A stretch of DNA of 64,000 nucleotides from Candidatus Woesearchaeota archaeon (GTDB lineage: Archaea; Nanobdellota; Nanobdellia; Woesearchaeales; ARS49), in the NCBI GenBank assembly GCA_019322895.1, contig JAHWHZ010000003.1, forward strand, positions 62,001-126,000. The letters are read 5' to 3'. The notes beneath the pieces were generated by a model. The model was given only the letters and a program-made list of their open reading frames with translations, had not been told where the DNA came from and made no database searches. A program made the translations under genes and the position numbers. Shown piece after piece: positions 27,239 to 36,181 of this stretch (positions are counted from its first letter, which is position 1; every line of letters begins with the position of its first letter).

Positions 27239-28657
27239 TTATTGATTGCTTTCAAAGAATGCCTGCGCAAGCAATATCGCGTAATACTCATCTCCAAAAT
27301 GCATCAGTTCTGCAGGGCTGTGCATGCTTCCAAGCGGCGCACCAGCTCTTACTGTTTCCACACCTCTATGAGTCAGGTAAACACTCATTGTTGAAAGTCC
27401 TTCGACCTTGCCTGCCTTGTGCGGAGAGCCGATGAATTGCGCTTTTATCTTGATTCTTTTTCTTTTGAAAGGATTTTCACAGAGATTGTGCATTCGCCGT
27501 ACTAAAAATGGAGATGTTTGTTCATCTTCCATTGCGCCGTCATGAGCACAGACAAATGGGCCGTAACCAAGCCTTGCAACATTATTTTGGTCCAGCTCTC
27601 CAAACTCTGCATGTGTTGCTGCAAGCTCTCCATCAAAGTTCATTGCATAGCTGTTTTTTAATACTCGGGTGATTCTGCGCTGCAAAATGTCTTTTGTCCT
27701 GTGCTTTCTTGGTTCCATGTATACCAAGTCTTCAATCAGGTTATCAAAAAACTTTCCTTGCGCGCCTTCCTTGCCCATGCTTCCTATTTCTTCTTTGTCA
27801 AATCCAATCAAGATGCATGTGTGTGATGGATTTGCCCTGTGCAATGCTTTCATGCCTGCAAATACTGCATGAGTGTCATCCTGACCATAGCCAGTGATGT
27901 AATAATTGTCAAGTATTTGCGGCCGATTGTCTGGAATGACGTAAAACCTGCTGCAAGCAAAATCTTTATCTGTCTGCACTTGCAATTTAAGAAACCTGCG
28001 CATTGCTTTTCTGCTTTCATTTCCCAGGATGACGTCCAGGCTTTCATGCGGAAATGCCTCATCCATTGTTGCATCACTTGCTCTTGAATCTGATTCTGTA
28101 TGAATTGCTTTATCTGGAATATATGCTGGTGTTGGTTTTAGTTTTCTGATAGTGTAGTTTGTTCTCGAAGTCCAGCCAGTTAGCAAAACATTTTGGCCGA
28201 CCCATTGATGCGGATTGATTGAACCATACGGTTCTGTATCTAATCTTGCGCCTGTGTAAAGCTCTTTTAAGTCAGGATCCCACTCAAAAAGCTCTGGTTT
28301 TTTCTTCACCATCAAGCAAGGAGAGTCATTATGCACCATTATTATTCTCAAGCCATATTCCAATGCGCGATTTCCATATTTTACAAGCGCAAAACAAGAA
28401 CGTTCTTTATTAACAATAAAACACTTTTTTTCAGGATGAAGCCCTTCATGATAATTATGTGTCTTTAGCTGTGATTGCCTTACAACCTCATCAACAATAT
28501 CTGGAGGAATCAATGCTTTGCCTAGAAAATCCTTGTATTGCCTTAGCAGGCGCTCAAGCTCTGCCCGCCTCTTTACACCTAATTTATACAAAACAGGAAA
28601 CTTTCTGATGGTTTGTGATTCCGGCACATCATCTTCTGGTCTTTTGTATCCTACCAT
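27239..28657 (-). CDS. M18-family aminopeptidase
   Basis: 472 residues. Zinc ligands and catalytic residues of the M18 family are recognisable: MVHNDSPCL (His and Asp), TGYGQDDTHAVFAG (bridging Asp), FDKEEIGSMG (Glu pair), AHDGAME, and the C-terminal SMHSPAEL His. The family removes acidic or neutral N-terminal residues from peptides as cytosolic dodecamers. Start ATG 28657. With the M32 carboxypeptidase just upstream it forms a peptide-degradation pair. Confidence 0.88.
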   Translation of the reverse strand: MVGYKRPEDDVPESQTIRKFPVLYKLGVKRRAELERLLRQYKDFLGKALIPPDIVDEVVRQSQLKTHNYHEGLHPEKKCFIVNKERSCFALVKYGNRALEYGLRIIMVHNDSPCLMVKKKPELFEWDPDLKELYTGARLDTEPYGSINPHQWVGQNVLLTGWTSRTNYTIRKLKPTPAYIPDKAIHTESDSRASDATMDEAFPHESLDVILGNESRKAMRRFLKLQVQTDKDFACSRFYVIPDNRPQILDNYYITGYGQDDTHAVFAGMKALHRANPSHTCILIGFDKEEIGSMGKEGAQGKFFDNLIEDLVYMEPRKHRTKDILQRRITRVLKNSYAMNFDGELAATHAEFGELDQNNVARLGYGPFVCAHDGAMEDEQTSPFLVRRMHNLCENPFKRKRIKIKAQFIGSPHKAGKVEGLSTMSVYLTHRGVETVRAGAPLGSMHSPAELMHFGDEYYAILLAQAFFESNQ

Positions 28658-28803
28658 TTTTCATCCCTTTTGCATCCGTTTATCTACTTTGATTTTTTTC
28701 AAGAATCAAGTTTCCGGGGCACTAACCCAACAACAATCCACCCACCAGATATTGTAGTTATCTGAATTTATTTTTAAACTTTTAGGTAATGCAATATATA
28801 TTT

Positions 28804-30285
28804 TTAGAAATCATAAATCTTAGAATATTTCTCTCTTAAGTATTTGATAAAGACTTCTGGATTCAGGCCTTCTCCGCATGCTTTCTTGACTATTTCTTCT
28901 GCAGACAGCGCTCTTCCGTATTGATGCACATGCTTTCTCATCCATTTCAGTATTCTGTTATATTTGCCTTTTTTAAGGTCTTTAAGGATGCCTGGCTTGT
29001 CTTTGAGCATTGCATAATATAATTGCGCTGAGTAGATGTTTCCAAGCGCATATGTCGGAAAATAGCCGAATATTCCATGAGACCAGTGGACATCCTGCAA
29101 TACTCCTTCTTTATCTGTCTTTGGAGTTATTCCAAAGTATTCTTTCATTCTTTTTTTCCATAGCCCTGGCAGCTGCCTGGCTGTTATCTTGCCTTCAATC
29201 AATTCCAGCTCTAGTTCAAATCTTAATATGATGTGAAGATTATAAGTTACCTCATCTGCAGATGTTCTTATGAAGCTCGGCTGTACTTTGTTCATTGCAA
29301 ACACCCAGTCATCTTCTGATATCTTGACATTGCACTGCTTTTTTAGTATTGGAAACATGTATTTCCAGAAAAGGGGACTTCTTCCAATGATGTTTTCCCA
29401 GAATCTTGACTGCGATTCATGCATTCCTAGACTTGTTCCTCCCCATACAGCAGTGTACCTGTATTTTTTAGGCAACCCGAGGTTGTATAATGCATGCCCT
29501 GCTTCGTGTATTGTTGAAGAAAGCGAGTCTATCAGGCCTTTTTCATAATTTGTGGTTATTCTTACATCATCTGGCCCTATTGTTGTTGTAAAAGGATGCT
29601 CTGTCTCGTCAAGTCTTGACCTATCATCTGTTACACCCATTCTTTTCCTGATAAAGTTTGATATTTTTTCCTGGTCTTCTAAAAAGCATTTTGGCTCTTT
29701 CACTGCTTTATTGTATTTCTTGCTTGCTTTTATTTCATTAAGTAACTTAACTAATTCAACTCTTAAGTAAAGGAATGTTTTTTTCAGTTTCTCTGTGGTC
29801 ATTCCTTCTTCAAAATCATCGACCAGGCTGTTGTAAGGGTTTCCTGGCAGGTTCTTTAATCTGCATTCTTTTTTCTTCAGTTCAATTATTTTTTTTAAAT
29901 GCGGCAAAAACAGCTTGAAATTATTTGTTCTTTTTGCCTCTCTCCATACAGAATATGCAAGCGCTGTTGTCCTTGCCTCTTCTTCTACAAATTCCGGCGG
30001 AAGCTTTTTTGCCTTGTCAATGTCTTTTTTCAGTCTTTCAAGGACAATCCCGTCTTTTTTCTTTAGTTTTGTCTTTAATGCGTCATTGACTAATTTTTGA
30101 AAGCTTGGTGATATGAATTTCTTGTGAGAAATCCTGCATATCAAAGAAACCTGGTCTGCCCTGTCTTTATAGCAGCCGTCTTTTGGCATGTAAGTATTCT
30201 GGTCCCATCCCAGCAAAGAGCCTATTCCTCCAAGAATCTTGATCTCTTTCTGTAGCCGGTATATCTCTTTAAGTTCTTTTCTCAT
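28804..30285 (-). CDS. M32 metallocarboxypeptidase (Taq type)
   Basis: 493 residues, full length for the family. Zinc site HEAGH (in STIHEAGHALYNLG) plus the M32 signatures GTSLGMHESQSRFWENIIGRS and the later EVTYNLHIILRFELE are present. Cytosolic enzyme that trims C-terminal residues from peptides. Transcribed in the same direction as the M18 gene with a 146-nt gap, so possibly but not certainly co-transcribed. Confidence 0.93.
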   Translation of the reverse strand: MRKELKEIYRLQKEIKILGGIGSLLGWDQNTYMPKDGCYKDRADQVSLICRISHKKFISPSFQKLVNDALKTKLKKKDGIVLERLKKDIDKAKKLPPEFVEEEARTTALAYSVWREAKRTNNFKLFLPHLKKIIELKKKECRLKNLPGNPYNSLVDDFEEGMTTEKLKKTFLYLRVELVKLLNEIKASKKYNKAVKEPKCFLEDQEKISNFIRKRMGVTDDRSRLDETEHPFTTTIGPDDVRITTNYEKGLIDSLSSTIHEAGHALYNLGLPKKYRYTAVWGGTSLGMHESQSRFWENIIGRSPLFWKYMFPILKKQCNVKISEDDWVFAMNKVQPSFIRTSADEVTYNLHIILRFELELELIEGKITARQLPGLWKKRMKEYFGITPKTDKEGVLQDVHWSHGIFGYFPTYALGNIYSAQLYYAMLKDKPGILKDLKKGKYNRILKWMRKHVHQYGRALSAEEIVKKACGEGLNPEVFIKYLREKYSKIYDF

Positions 30286-30345
30286 GCTTCACTCCATTTG
30301 GCCTGTATTGACGGGAAAAACAAAGAAGTATTTAAAAACTTCGGT

Positions 30346-30588
30346 TTAAAAACGCAGTTCTCTTGCAGTGTATCGGGAATTATTCTGCATGAATTCATAC
30401 AGCGGGTCTTCATGATTCTCGCAGGTGACAGAAACTGGATGAGTTGGATCTGGTATTTCTTCACTAAAAGCATGCTCATAAAGCTGTGCAACCTCATCTG
30501 CAGTGACCACTTCACCCATGCTTTCAACTATCTCAGTTATTGTAGGAATATCTTTTCTTATGAAAACAATTTTTGCTTCACTCATCAA
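30346..30588 (-). CDS. Hypothetical acidic protein, 80 residues
   Basis: Begins MMSEAKIVFIRKDIPTITEI; either of two adjacent ATGs could be used. Acidic helical protein with no recognised family, ending YTARELRF. Located between the M32 gene and the zinc-ribbon operon, same strand. Confidence 0.5.
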   Translation of the reverse strand: MMSEAKIVFIRKDIPTITEIVESMGEVVTADEVAQLYEHAFSEEIPDPTHPVSVTCENHEDPLYEFMQNNSRYTARELRF

Positions 30589-30633
30589 TAGCTGAAAAGT
30601 GATAGGTTTATTTAAAACTTAGCTAAAATAGAA

Positions 30634-30669
30634 CTAGAGGCCTGCCAACTTGCGCCAGCAGGCCTGTAG
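30634..30669 (-). terminator. Hairpin downstream of zinc-ribbon gene
   Basis: Arms CTAGAGGCCTGC (30634-30645) and GCAGGCCTGTAG (30658-30669) pair in 11 of 12 positions around a 12-nt loop. On the minus strand a T-rich stretch follows, so it may end the small-protein operon. Confidence 0.5.
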
Positions 30670-30686
30670 ATTCGTGAGTGAAGACC

Positions 30687-30824
30687 TTAATTCGGGCAGT
30701 CCAGCCACAGATACCTGTCGATTTCAATGCCGTGATCCTTTTCGCATTCACGGCACACGTATGGGTCGTCAACAGCGCTTTTCTTGATAAGCTCTCCACA
30801 TGAAACACATTTTCTTCTTTTCAT
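30687..30824 (-). CDS. 45-residue zinc-ribbon protein
   Basis: Begins MKRRKCVSCGELIKKSAVDD. CxxC pairs at residues 6/9 and 24/27 form a treble-clef-like or ribbon zinc site; the tail RYLWLDCPN carries another Cys. The SD AGAGGTGA overlaps the end of the upstream micro-ORF, suggesting coupled translation. Confidence 0.68.
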   Translation of the reverse strand: MKRRKCVSCGELIKKSAVDDPYVCRECEKDHGIEIDRYLWLDCPN

Positions 30825-30829
30825 GCAAA

Positions 30830-30937
30830 TCACCTCTTGGCAAGCTTTTCCATTACGCTATCAAAATAATCCTTCTTTTGAAGTTCAAGTCGAATGAATT
30901 TCCTGAGCTCCGCCACACTTCGGATAGCTCTCATCAT
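30830..30937 (-). CDS. 35-residue basic micro-protein
   Basis: Starts at ATG 30937, which overlaps the TGA of the preceding gene (ATGA), and ends at TGA 30830, 5 nt before the zinc-ribbon ATG. The peptide (MMRAIRSVAELRKFIRLELQ then KKDYFDSVMEKLAKR) is one basic helix. Its tight placement between two coupled genes argues that it is translated. Confidence 0.5.
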   Translation of the reverse strand: MMRAIRSVAELRKFIRLELQKKDYFDSVMEKLAKR

Positions 30938-31131
30938 AAATCACTCATTTCATCATTTGCCATCTGGGTGCCCAGCTCAAAAGCGCGCTCCCACGGCTGT
31001 ACTTCTTCAAGGATGTCCTCCTCTATGAATGCCTCATCAATATCTGTCTCATCATCTATTCTGATTCTCTTTGGGTTAAAGAAGGATGCTGCCTCAAAGT
31101 GTTCTTCTGGTGCAAATTTTTTTATCCGCAT
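30934..31131 (-). CDS. 65-residue acidic protein
   Basis: Small, strongly acidic protein (stretch DDETDIDEAFIEEDILEE). First of three overlapping small genes. The ATG is preceded by a run of six Gs (GGGGGGATTGCT), similar to the leaders of both AbrB-PhoU genes. It is divergent from the second of those genes. Confidence 0.55.
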   Translation of the reverse strand: MRIKKFAPEEHFEAASFFNPKRIRIDDETDIDEAFIEEDILEEVQPWERAFELGTQMANDEMSDL

Positions 31132-31142
31132 AGCAATCCCCC

Positions 31143-31302
31143 CGATTTTCGGATATGTTCCGATTTAATACATAGGTATCAGAGGATTTTTATATAGTTT
31201 CCGATTATAATTTATAAAAATTATATAAATATAGAATTTTATAAAGAAATTAGAAAACTTTAAATACTTAGGACACTTTATTAATAAAAATCGGGGGTCA
31301 GA
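31143..31302. promoter_or_regulatory. Divergent region with TTCCGATT words
   Basis: AT-rich promoter region between the acidic small-protein operon and AbrB-PhoU copy 2. It holds TTCCGATT at ~31158 and ~31198 plus an inverted form near 31146, and AAAATCGGGGG next to both start codons. TTCCGAT words also occur in the promoter repeats at 47.2, 50.9 and 52.0 kb, so a shared regulator is possible. Confidence 0.4.
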
Positions 31303-32226
31303 ATGAAAAGAAAAGTCATCCAGATTGCAGATTCTACACAATTAGTATCCCTTCCAAGAAAGTGGTGCAAGAGATTGAATCTTAAAAAAGGCGATGAAGT
31401 AGAAGTGATTGAAAAAGGAAACACTGTGGTGATAAGCACCGAGAAAAAAGACGAACTGAAGAAAGCCACAGTAGATGTCACAAAGCTGGGAACATACATT
31501 GAGCGTTTCTTTCATGCATATTACAAGGCAGGATTTGACGAGGTCTTGATACATTATTCAGCGCCAGAGCAGTTAGACACAATACAAAGAGTTCTGGGAA
31601 CCACCACAATAGGATACGAGATAGTGGACCAGAAAGCAAACACATGCACAGTCAAGTCAATTGCAGAAACCACTGACTCTGAATTCGGCCCCATGCTCAG
31701 GCGAACATTCTTATTGCTGAAATCAATGCTTGACAGCATGGCAGAAGCAGTTGAAAAAGATGATTTTTCGCAGGTAGGAAACATTATAGCTCTAGAGGTT
31801 GTAAACAACAAATACACAGGATTCTGCAGGAGAGTCCTTAATAAAGGAGGATATAACCCCTCTAAAGCGCCTTTGTTGTATTGCACAGTTGAAGAGCTTG
31901 AGAAGATTGCTGATGAATGCAAGTATCTTTGTAAATATCTGAAGGAAAACAAGAGCAAAATCAAATGCTCCAAGAAAGTCAAGAAATTATGCAAGGACGT
32001 TGCAGAGCTGTACAATGGATGCTATCAATTGTTCTATACATTTGAGATAAAGAAAGCAGCAAATCTGTTCATGGAAAGAAAAAGGATTGTTTCTGCGATA
32101 ACTCCTTTGTTTGATGACAAGAAGCAGTGCCCAAAAGTACTGCATCATCTGCTGACAATAACACAGAAAACAGCAAATATCTTCAGTTTTGAGCTTTTGC
32201 TGTCTTTAGATAAACTATCTAGCTAG
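31303..32226 (+). CDS. AbrB-PhoU domain regulator, copy 2
   Basis: 307 residues with the same architecture as the 7272-8204 gene: N-terminal SpoVT/AbrB hairpin (QIADSTQLVSLPRKWCKRLNLKKGDEVEV) and a helical PhoU-like body. CGGGGG precedes the start, as in copy 1. Its 3' end overlaps the convergent HD gene by 8 nt. DNA binding is expected from the family; the signal sensed is unknown. Confidence 0.84.
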   Translation: MKRKVIQIADSTQLVSLPRKWCKRLNLKKGDEVEVIEKGNTVVISTEKKDELKKATVDVTKLGTYIERFFHAYYKAGFDEVLIHYSAPEQLDTIQRVLGTTTIGYEIVDQKANTCTVKSIAETTDSEFGPMLRRTFLLLKSMLDSMAEAVEKDDFSQVGNIIALEVVNNKYTGFCRRVLNKGGYNPSKAPLLYCTVEELEKIADECKYLCKYLKENKSKIKCSKKVKKLCKDVAELYNGCYQLFYTFEIKKAANLFMERKRIVSAITPLFDDKKQCPKVLHHLLTITQKTANIFSFELLLSLDKLSS

Positions 32227-32818
32227 AATCATGCAGTTTTCTTTGGAAAGTCTCCCATAAGTCTTTTATGTCTTGCAAGGATTTTGCCCTGTCAGTCAAT
32301 CTTTCTTCCCAGGTTTTGTGTCCTCTTTTTCTTGCGTGCGCCAGACTCCACTTAAGGATATACTCATCAAAACTGTCCAGGAATGCTGCGCCGTCTGCAT
32401 CTTTTAATGCAAGATAATCTCTTCGTAGTTCTGGATCAACAGTTTCAAGATTGCCGTGATCATGATATGAAACCATATGGAAAACATCTTCAATCAATTG
32501 AGGCCTTGCCTCAATGCAGGTAAGAAGTTCCTTGCCTAATCTTGCGCTGCGTTCTTGGTGCCTTTGTTTATAATCCTCAAAAGATTCATCAGCCCCCCTT
32601 TCTACCCTTCCCTCATCTGCCCGGTCAATATCATGGATATCCCAGGCAATCTTCAGTCTGTAGCTTGGATTTGGCTCAAGAAGATAACCCCATTTATGGA
32701 CTTTTTCTATGTGAAGTTCAAGATTATCATTTACAAACAATTTTGGAGGCGCCTCTCTAATGCGCTTAAATATTTGTTCTCTTGCCTTTATCCATGCTTC
32801 TTTGTCTGAGATATGCAT
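32219..32818 (-). CDS. HD-domain phosphohydrolase-like protein
   Basis: 199 residues. HD-superfamily pattern: H in HIEKVHKWG, the doublet IAWDIHDIDRA, H in RHQERSARLG and VSYHDHG. The family hydrolyses phosphate esters or nucleotides; the substrate is not evident. ATG 32818 is chosen because it begins 1 nt before the stop of the large upstream gene; an in-frame start further upstream would overlap that gene. Confidence 0.75.
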   Translation of the reverse strand: MHISDKEAWIKAREQIFKRIREAPPKLFVNDNLELHIEKVHKWGYLLEPNPSYRLKIAWDIHDIDRADEGRVERGADESFEDYKQRHQERSARLGKELLTCIEARPQLIEDVFHMVSYHDHGNLETVDPELRRDYLALKDADGAAFLDSFDEYILKWSLAHARKRGHKTWEERLTDRAKSLQDIKDLWETFQRKLHDSS

Positions 32819-32819
32819 T

Positions 32820-35504
32820 TTATTGTATTTTATACAAGTTGAATTTACCTTTATGCACTTTTCTGAAAAATGCATTCAAATAATTTGCAGCAACATATGT
32901 GAAAAGCGCATTGCGCTCTCCCGAATCTTCCATTCTTTTGGCATCTTTTAAGTATTCTTTGAATTCATCTGCATGTTCTGCTGTAAGCTCTTTATTAGCT
33001 TCAGAAACAAGCAGTTTGTAATCATCTATATTTATGTTTCTTCTTTTCAGGCAGTCTTTTTTATCTTCAATAATCTTTTCTAGTATAATTGTCGCCTGCT
33101 TGTATGTTTCGCGGAAGTCTTTTTCAATAAAATCAACATCCTCTTCAAATTGTTCCTGTGTCAGTATTTCTTCTTCAAGTTTTCTATTTCTGTCTTTAAT
33201 GCTGTTGAACAACAAGATAGTATGCCTTGCTGTCCTGTAAAGAGTGACATATCTTTCTGTGTAAAAGAAATCATTCTTTTCTTTGATACCAAGCATTTCA
33301 TTGATTTCAGCATGATCCTTCTCTTTGAGCAGCCAGGGCTTGTTTTCCATTCTTTCAATCCAGAAATCCAGCTGCGTTATCTGCTTTTCAAAATCATCAT
33401 AAACAGGATCCTTGCTGCTTGATAATTCTTCTAATAGCTGAAATTTCTTGCTATACATCAAAAGATGCTTATAGAATTGCTTTCTGTCGTTTTCAATCTG
33501 CTCTCTCTCCCGTTTATTTCTCGGAGCAGCTCTCATGAAATTCTTGACAGCAAACCTGCTGGGATCTTCTGTTTTGCTTGTATACCGGTATATCTTATTG
33601 AAATCAATTCGGTGGATAATGTCTTCGATGAATTTTCTTGGCTCTTTGCCAGATGCTTCACATTTTTCCAGAACTTCATCAAAAGAATCTGAGTCATTCC
33701 CCGTCTCAAGGATTACATTATCCCAGTAAAAATCAAAATATTGTGTTGAATCTGGGTCAGAGATATTCAAGTCAAAAATCTCTGCGCACATGTCTGCGCA
33801 TCTATATTCCGCAGATGAGATTGGCAAACCTAAAGTCTTGATATTCTCAATTATTTTTTTGAAGTCCTTTTTGAATGCTGTTTTTTCAATGAGCATATCT
33901 CCCATAAGCTCTGGAAGTTTCTTAGCTGCAACTACCTGGAAAAAGGCGCAGTACTTGTTCATCTCAAACAATGCAGCATTCCTGAAATCCCTTGCTTTCT
34001 TATCATCTGCAGCAAGTCTTTCGCCTATTTCAGGCGCAAGATCCCTTAGTGTCGGGCCGAATATGTACTCTCCAATCAGGATTTTTCCGTGCGCTGTTGC
34101 TGTTTTTCTTGTATTGATTTTTGGCATGTGCCTCCAATACAAGTCTTCTTTCTTCATCAAGAGGCCTTTCCTTGCTTCTTCCATCTTCATTTGTCTTGTC
34201 TTGTCGTAATCTTGCAGATAGTCCAGCGCGATTATTTCGCATCTTGCTCGCCTTTCATCAGTGAAAAACTTCAGCAAGTAACCAAGCTCAGGAAGTTTTA
34301 GCGGCGTTGTTGAGAACAGTTTATCTGTTGCGAGTTTATCTAATTTCTCAAGCTCGTCAAATTTTAAACCCATCTTGAAAGCAAGCGCAGTCCGTATCTG
34401 GTCCAATCCCCTCTCAACAGCAGCAAGGTCCTCTGTCTTGAGAAGATTCTCAACTGCATTTGAAACAAGTGCAAGGTCAGGCCTGTCAAGCATATTAATA
34501 AGGGTTCTGCCAGACTGCACTTCCAGCACATGCTGGACGCTTTCCAGGAATTGCCTGTGGTCTGGATTTTCAGAGAAAAGAAAATTATGCGCTTTATAGC
34601 TCAGTTTGCTGTCGCTCATAAGCTGCATGGCTTTTGCAGGGCTGCACATTGTAAGCACTTCAATCTTATTGCTCCATGCTGCGTTCACTAATTCTTCCAG
34701 GTCGCGCAGGACTGCCTGGTCTCCTGGGCGGATTTGCTCGCCATCGTAAATTATCAAAGCATAATTTCCAGATTCAAGCTCATCAATAAGATCGCCGTCC
34801 AGCTTGTTGTAAATCTCAACCATTGCACCGGTCATTGAATGCAAAAATTTAGCGTATTTATTCATTCTTTCATTGTCCTGGGACATGAAAAGTATTTTGC
34901 TGTGTGCAGTGCCGTTTGCTTGGCGCGAAGTCTCATCAAGCAGTTTGAAGACTTCAATTGCCTGATACGCAGCCTCAACACGTGATATTTTTCTTGGCAC
35001 ACCCCTGATTTTAAAAAGTTCTGTCTGCGGCTGTTCTTCAGTTCCATAATCTCCTTGTTCAGTGTAATGTTGTTCGTCGCCTAATTTTTGTTCAAAACTG
35101 TCAGAATACAAAAGCAATTCAAATGTATCAATCGTATTGCTGGCTTTCATTAAAAAATTAACAATCTCGGTTAACTGCTTGTTTTGAACAGGATGCTCTT
35201 TAGCAGGCGCCCCGGTCATGGAATTAAGGTCAGAATCAGGAAAGACTGCCCTAAAAATGTTCTTTTCAGGTACGAGCCCAGCATCAATCTTTTTGTCGCT
35301 CACATATAATACAGGCGTTTTTAGATTATTTTTTAATCTTTCATCATCAAGAAATTCCAGGTTATCTGTGATTATGATGCCAGAATCTAAAAGATTTGTG
35401 CCTTCTGAAACTGGCTGGATATCGTAATGAGTATCTTTAAGCGCCTCTGCAATCTTGTCTGCGAGTGAGGAGTCTACAGCACTCACTCTAATTGTCTTTT
35501 TCAT
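32820..35504 (-). CDS. Large protein with receiver-like and phosphotransferase-like parts
   Basis: 894 residues. Two segments resemble response-regulator receiver folds: residues ~3-105 (IRVSAVDSSLADKIAEAL) and ~205-330 (KILFMSQDNERMNKYAKFL, then ALIIYDGEQ). The middle (~490-690) looks like a divergent aminoglycoside-phosphotransferase/kinase fold, with GEYIFGPTLRDLAPEI as hinge, FDFYWDNVIL as catalytic-loop-like and IIHRIDFNKIYR as DFG-like. The C-terminus is long helical. Stop and start of the HD gene are 1 nt apart, so the two products probably act together. All domain calls are motif-level inference. Confidence 0.6.
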   Translation of the reverse strand: MKKTIRVSAVDSSLADKIAEALKDTHYDIQPVSEGTNLLDSGIIITDNLEFLDDERLKNNLKTPVLYVSDKKIDAGLVPEKNIFRAVFPDSDLNSMTGAPAKEHPVQNKQLTEIVNFLMKASNTIDTFELLLYSDSFEQKLGDEQHYTEQGDYGTEEQPQTELFKIRGVPRKISRVEAAYQAIEVFKLLDETSRQANGTAHSKILFMSQDNERMNKYAKFLHSMTGAMVEIYNKLDGDLIDELESGNYALIIYDGEQIRPGDQAVLRDLEELVNAAWSNKIEVLTMCSPAKAMQLMSDSKLSYKAHNFLFSENPDHRQFLESVQHVLEVQSGRTLINMLDRPDLALVSNAVENLLKTEDLAAVERGLDQIRTALAFKMGLKFDELEKLDKLATDKLFSTTPLKLPELGYLLKFFTDERRARCEIIALDYLQDYDKTRQMKMEEARKGLLMKKEDLYWRHMPKINTRKTATAHGKILIGEYIFGPTLRDLAPEIGERLAADDKKARDFRNAALFEMNKYCAFFQVVAAKKLPELMGDMLIEKTAFKKDFKKIIENIKTLGLPISSAEYRCADMCAEIFDLNISDPDSTQYFDFYWDNVILETGNDSDSFDEVLEKCEASGKEPRKFIEDIIHRIDFNKIYRYTSKTEDPSRFAVKNFMRAAPRNKREREQIENDRKQFYKHLLMYSKKFQLLEELSSSKDPVYDDFEKQITQLDFWIERMENKPWLLKEKDHAEINEMLGIKEKNDFFYTERYVTLYRTARHTILLFNSIKDRNRKLEEEILTQEQFEEDVDFIEKDFRETYKQATIILEKIIEDKKDCLKRRNINIDDYKLLVSEANKELTAEHADEFKEYLKDAKRMEDSGERNALFTYVAANYLNAFFRKVHKGKFNLYKIQ

Positions 35505-35573
35505 ATAATGTACCCCTACTGAGTGAAAAAAAAGGCGAATATTCTTTATAAAGCTTCGCTTTTTCAGCAGAAA

Positions 35574-36050
35574 TCACAACACAATGCAGTAATCTGCAAG
35601 ATTCAAGTCATTCTTTTCTTCAAGTGCTTTTAATTCAAGAATTCTTTGCTTTTCTGTATCAGACTGGCCTGCCAGCTTATATGCCGGCCTTTCCTTGTTT
35701 TTTTCAAAAACTTCAAGTAAGTTATCCCATGATCCGCAGCCATTTCTTTGCCTGATGAGGCGCACATCTTTGATTAAATCAAGAGTATGGGCTATCTGCA
35801 TCCCAGTCACGATTTTTGGGATGTCTGTAATCAAGTTCCTTGGCTTGTTACGATTCTTATACGCTGCATAAACCTGCAGATAAGTGAATACCATCTCTTC
35901 AGTCTTTCCGCCGATTTTCTTGGCTTCGTCGTAAAGCATGGCTTCAGGACCGCCTGCCTCAAGAAGCGCGTGCACTTGCGTCTGGCTTCTTCTAGGCCCG
36001 CTTCTGAATACTACATAATCCAATGTTTTTGGAATTTCTGGGATTTCCAT
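35574..36050 (-). CDS. Hypothetical protein, 158 residues
   Basis: Soluble, mostly helical, no recognised family. Starts MEIPEIPKTLDYVVFRSGPR and ends in LNLADYCIVL. Same strand as, and 69 nt upstream of, the receiver/phosphotransferase-like gene, so possibly part of that operon. Confidence 0.58.
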   Translation of the reverse strand: MEIPEIPKTLDYVVFRSGPRRSQTQVHALLEAGGPEAMLYDEAKKIGGKTEEMVFTYLQVYAAYKNRNKPRNLITDIPKIVTGMQIAHTLDLIKDVRLIRQRNGCGSWDNLLEVFEKNKERPAYKLAGQSDTEKQRILELKALEEKNDLNLADYCIVL

Positions 36051-36181
36051 TTTAGTTATGTCTTCACACCCGAGTGTTCTAGACTTTATTACGCAAATAT
36101 TATTTATAAAGCTTGTGGTTTATTTGACGGAAAAACTTATATGTAGAAACATTTAAAAAGAAATATGGAATTCTAGGGCAT

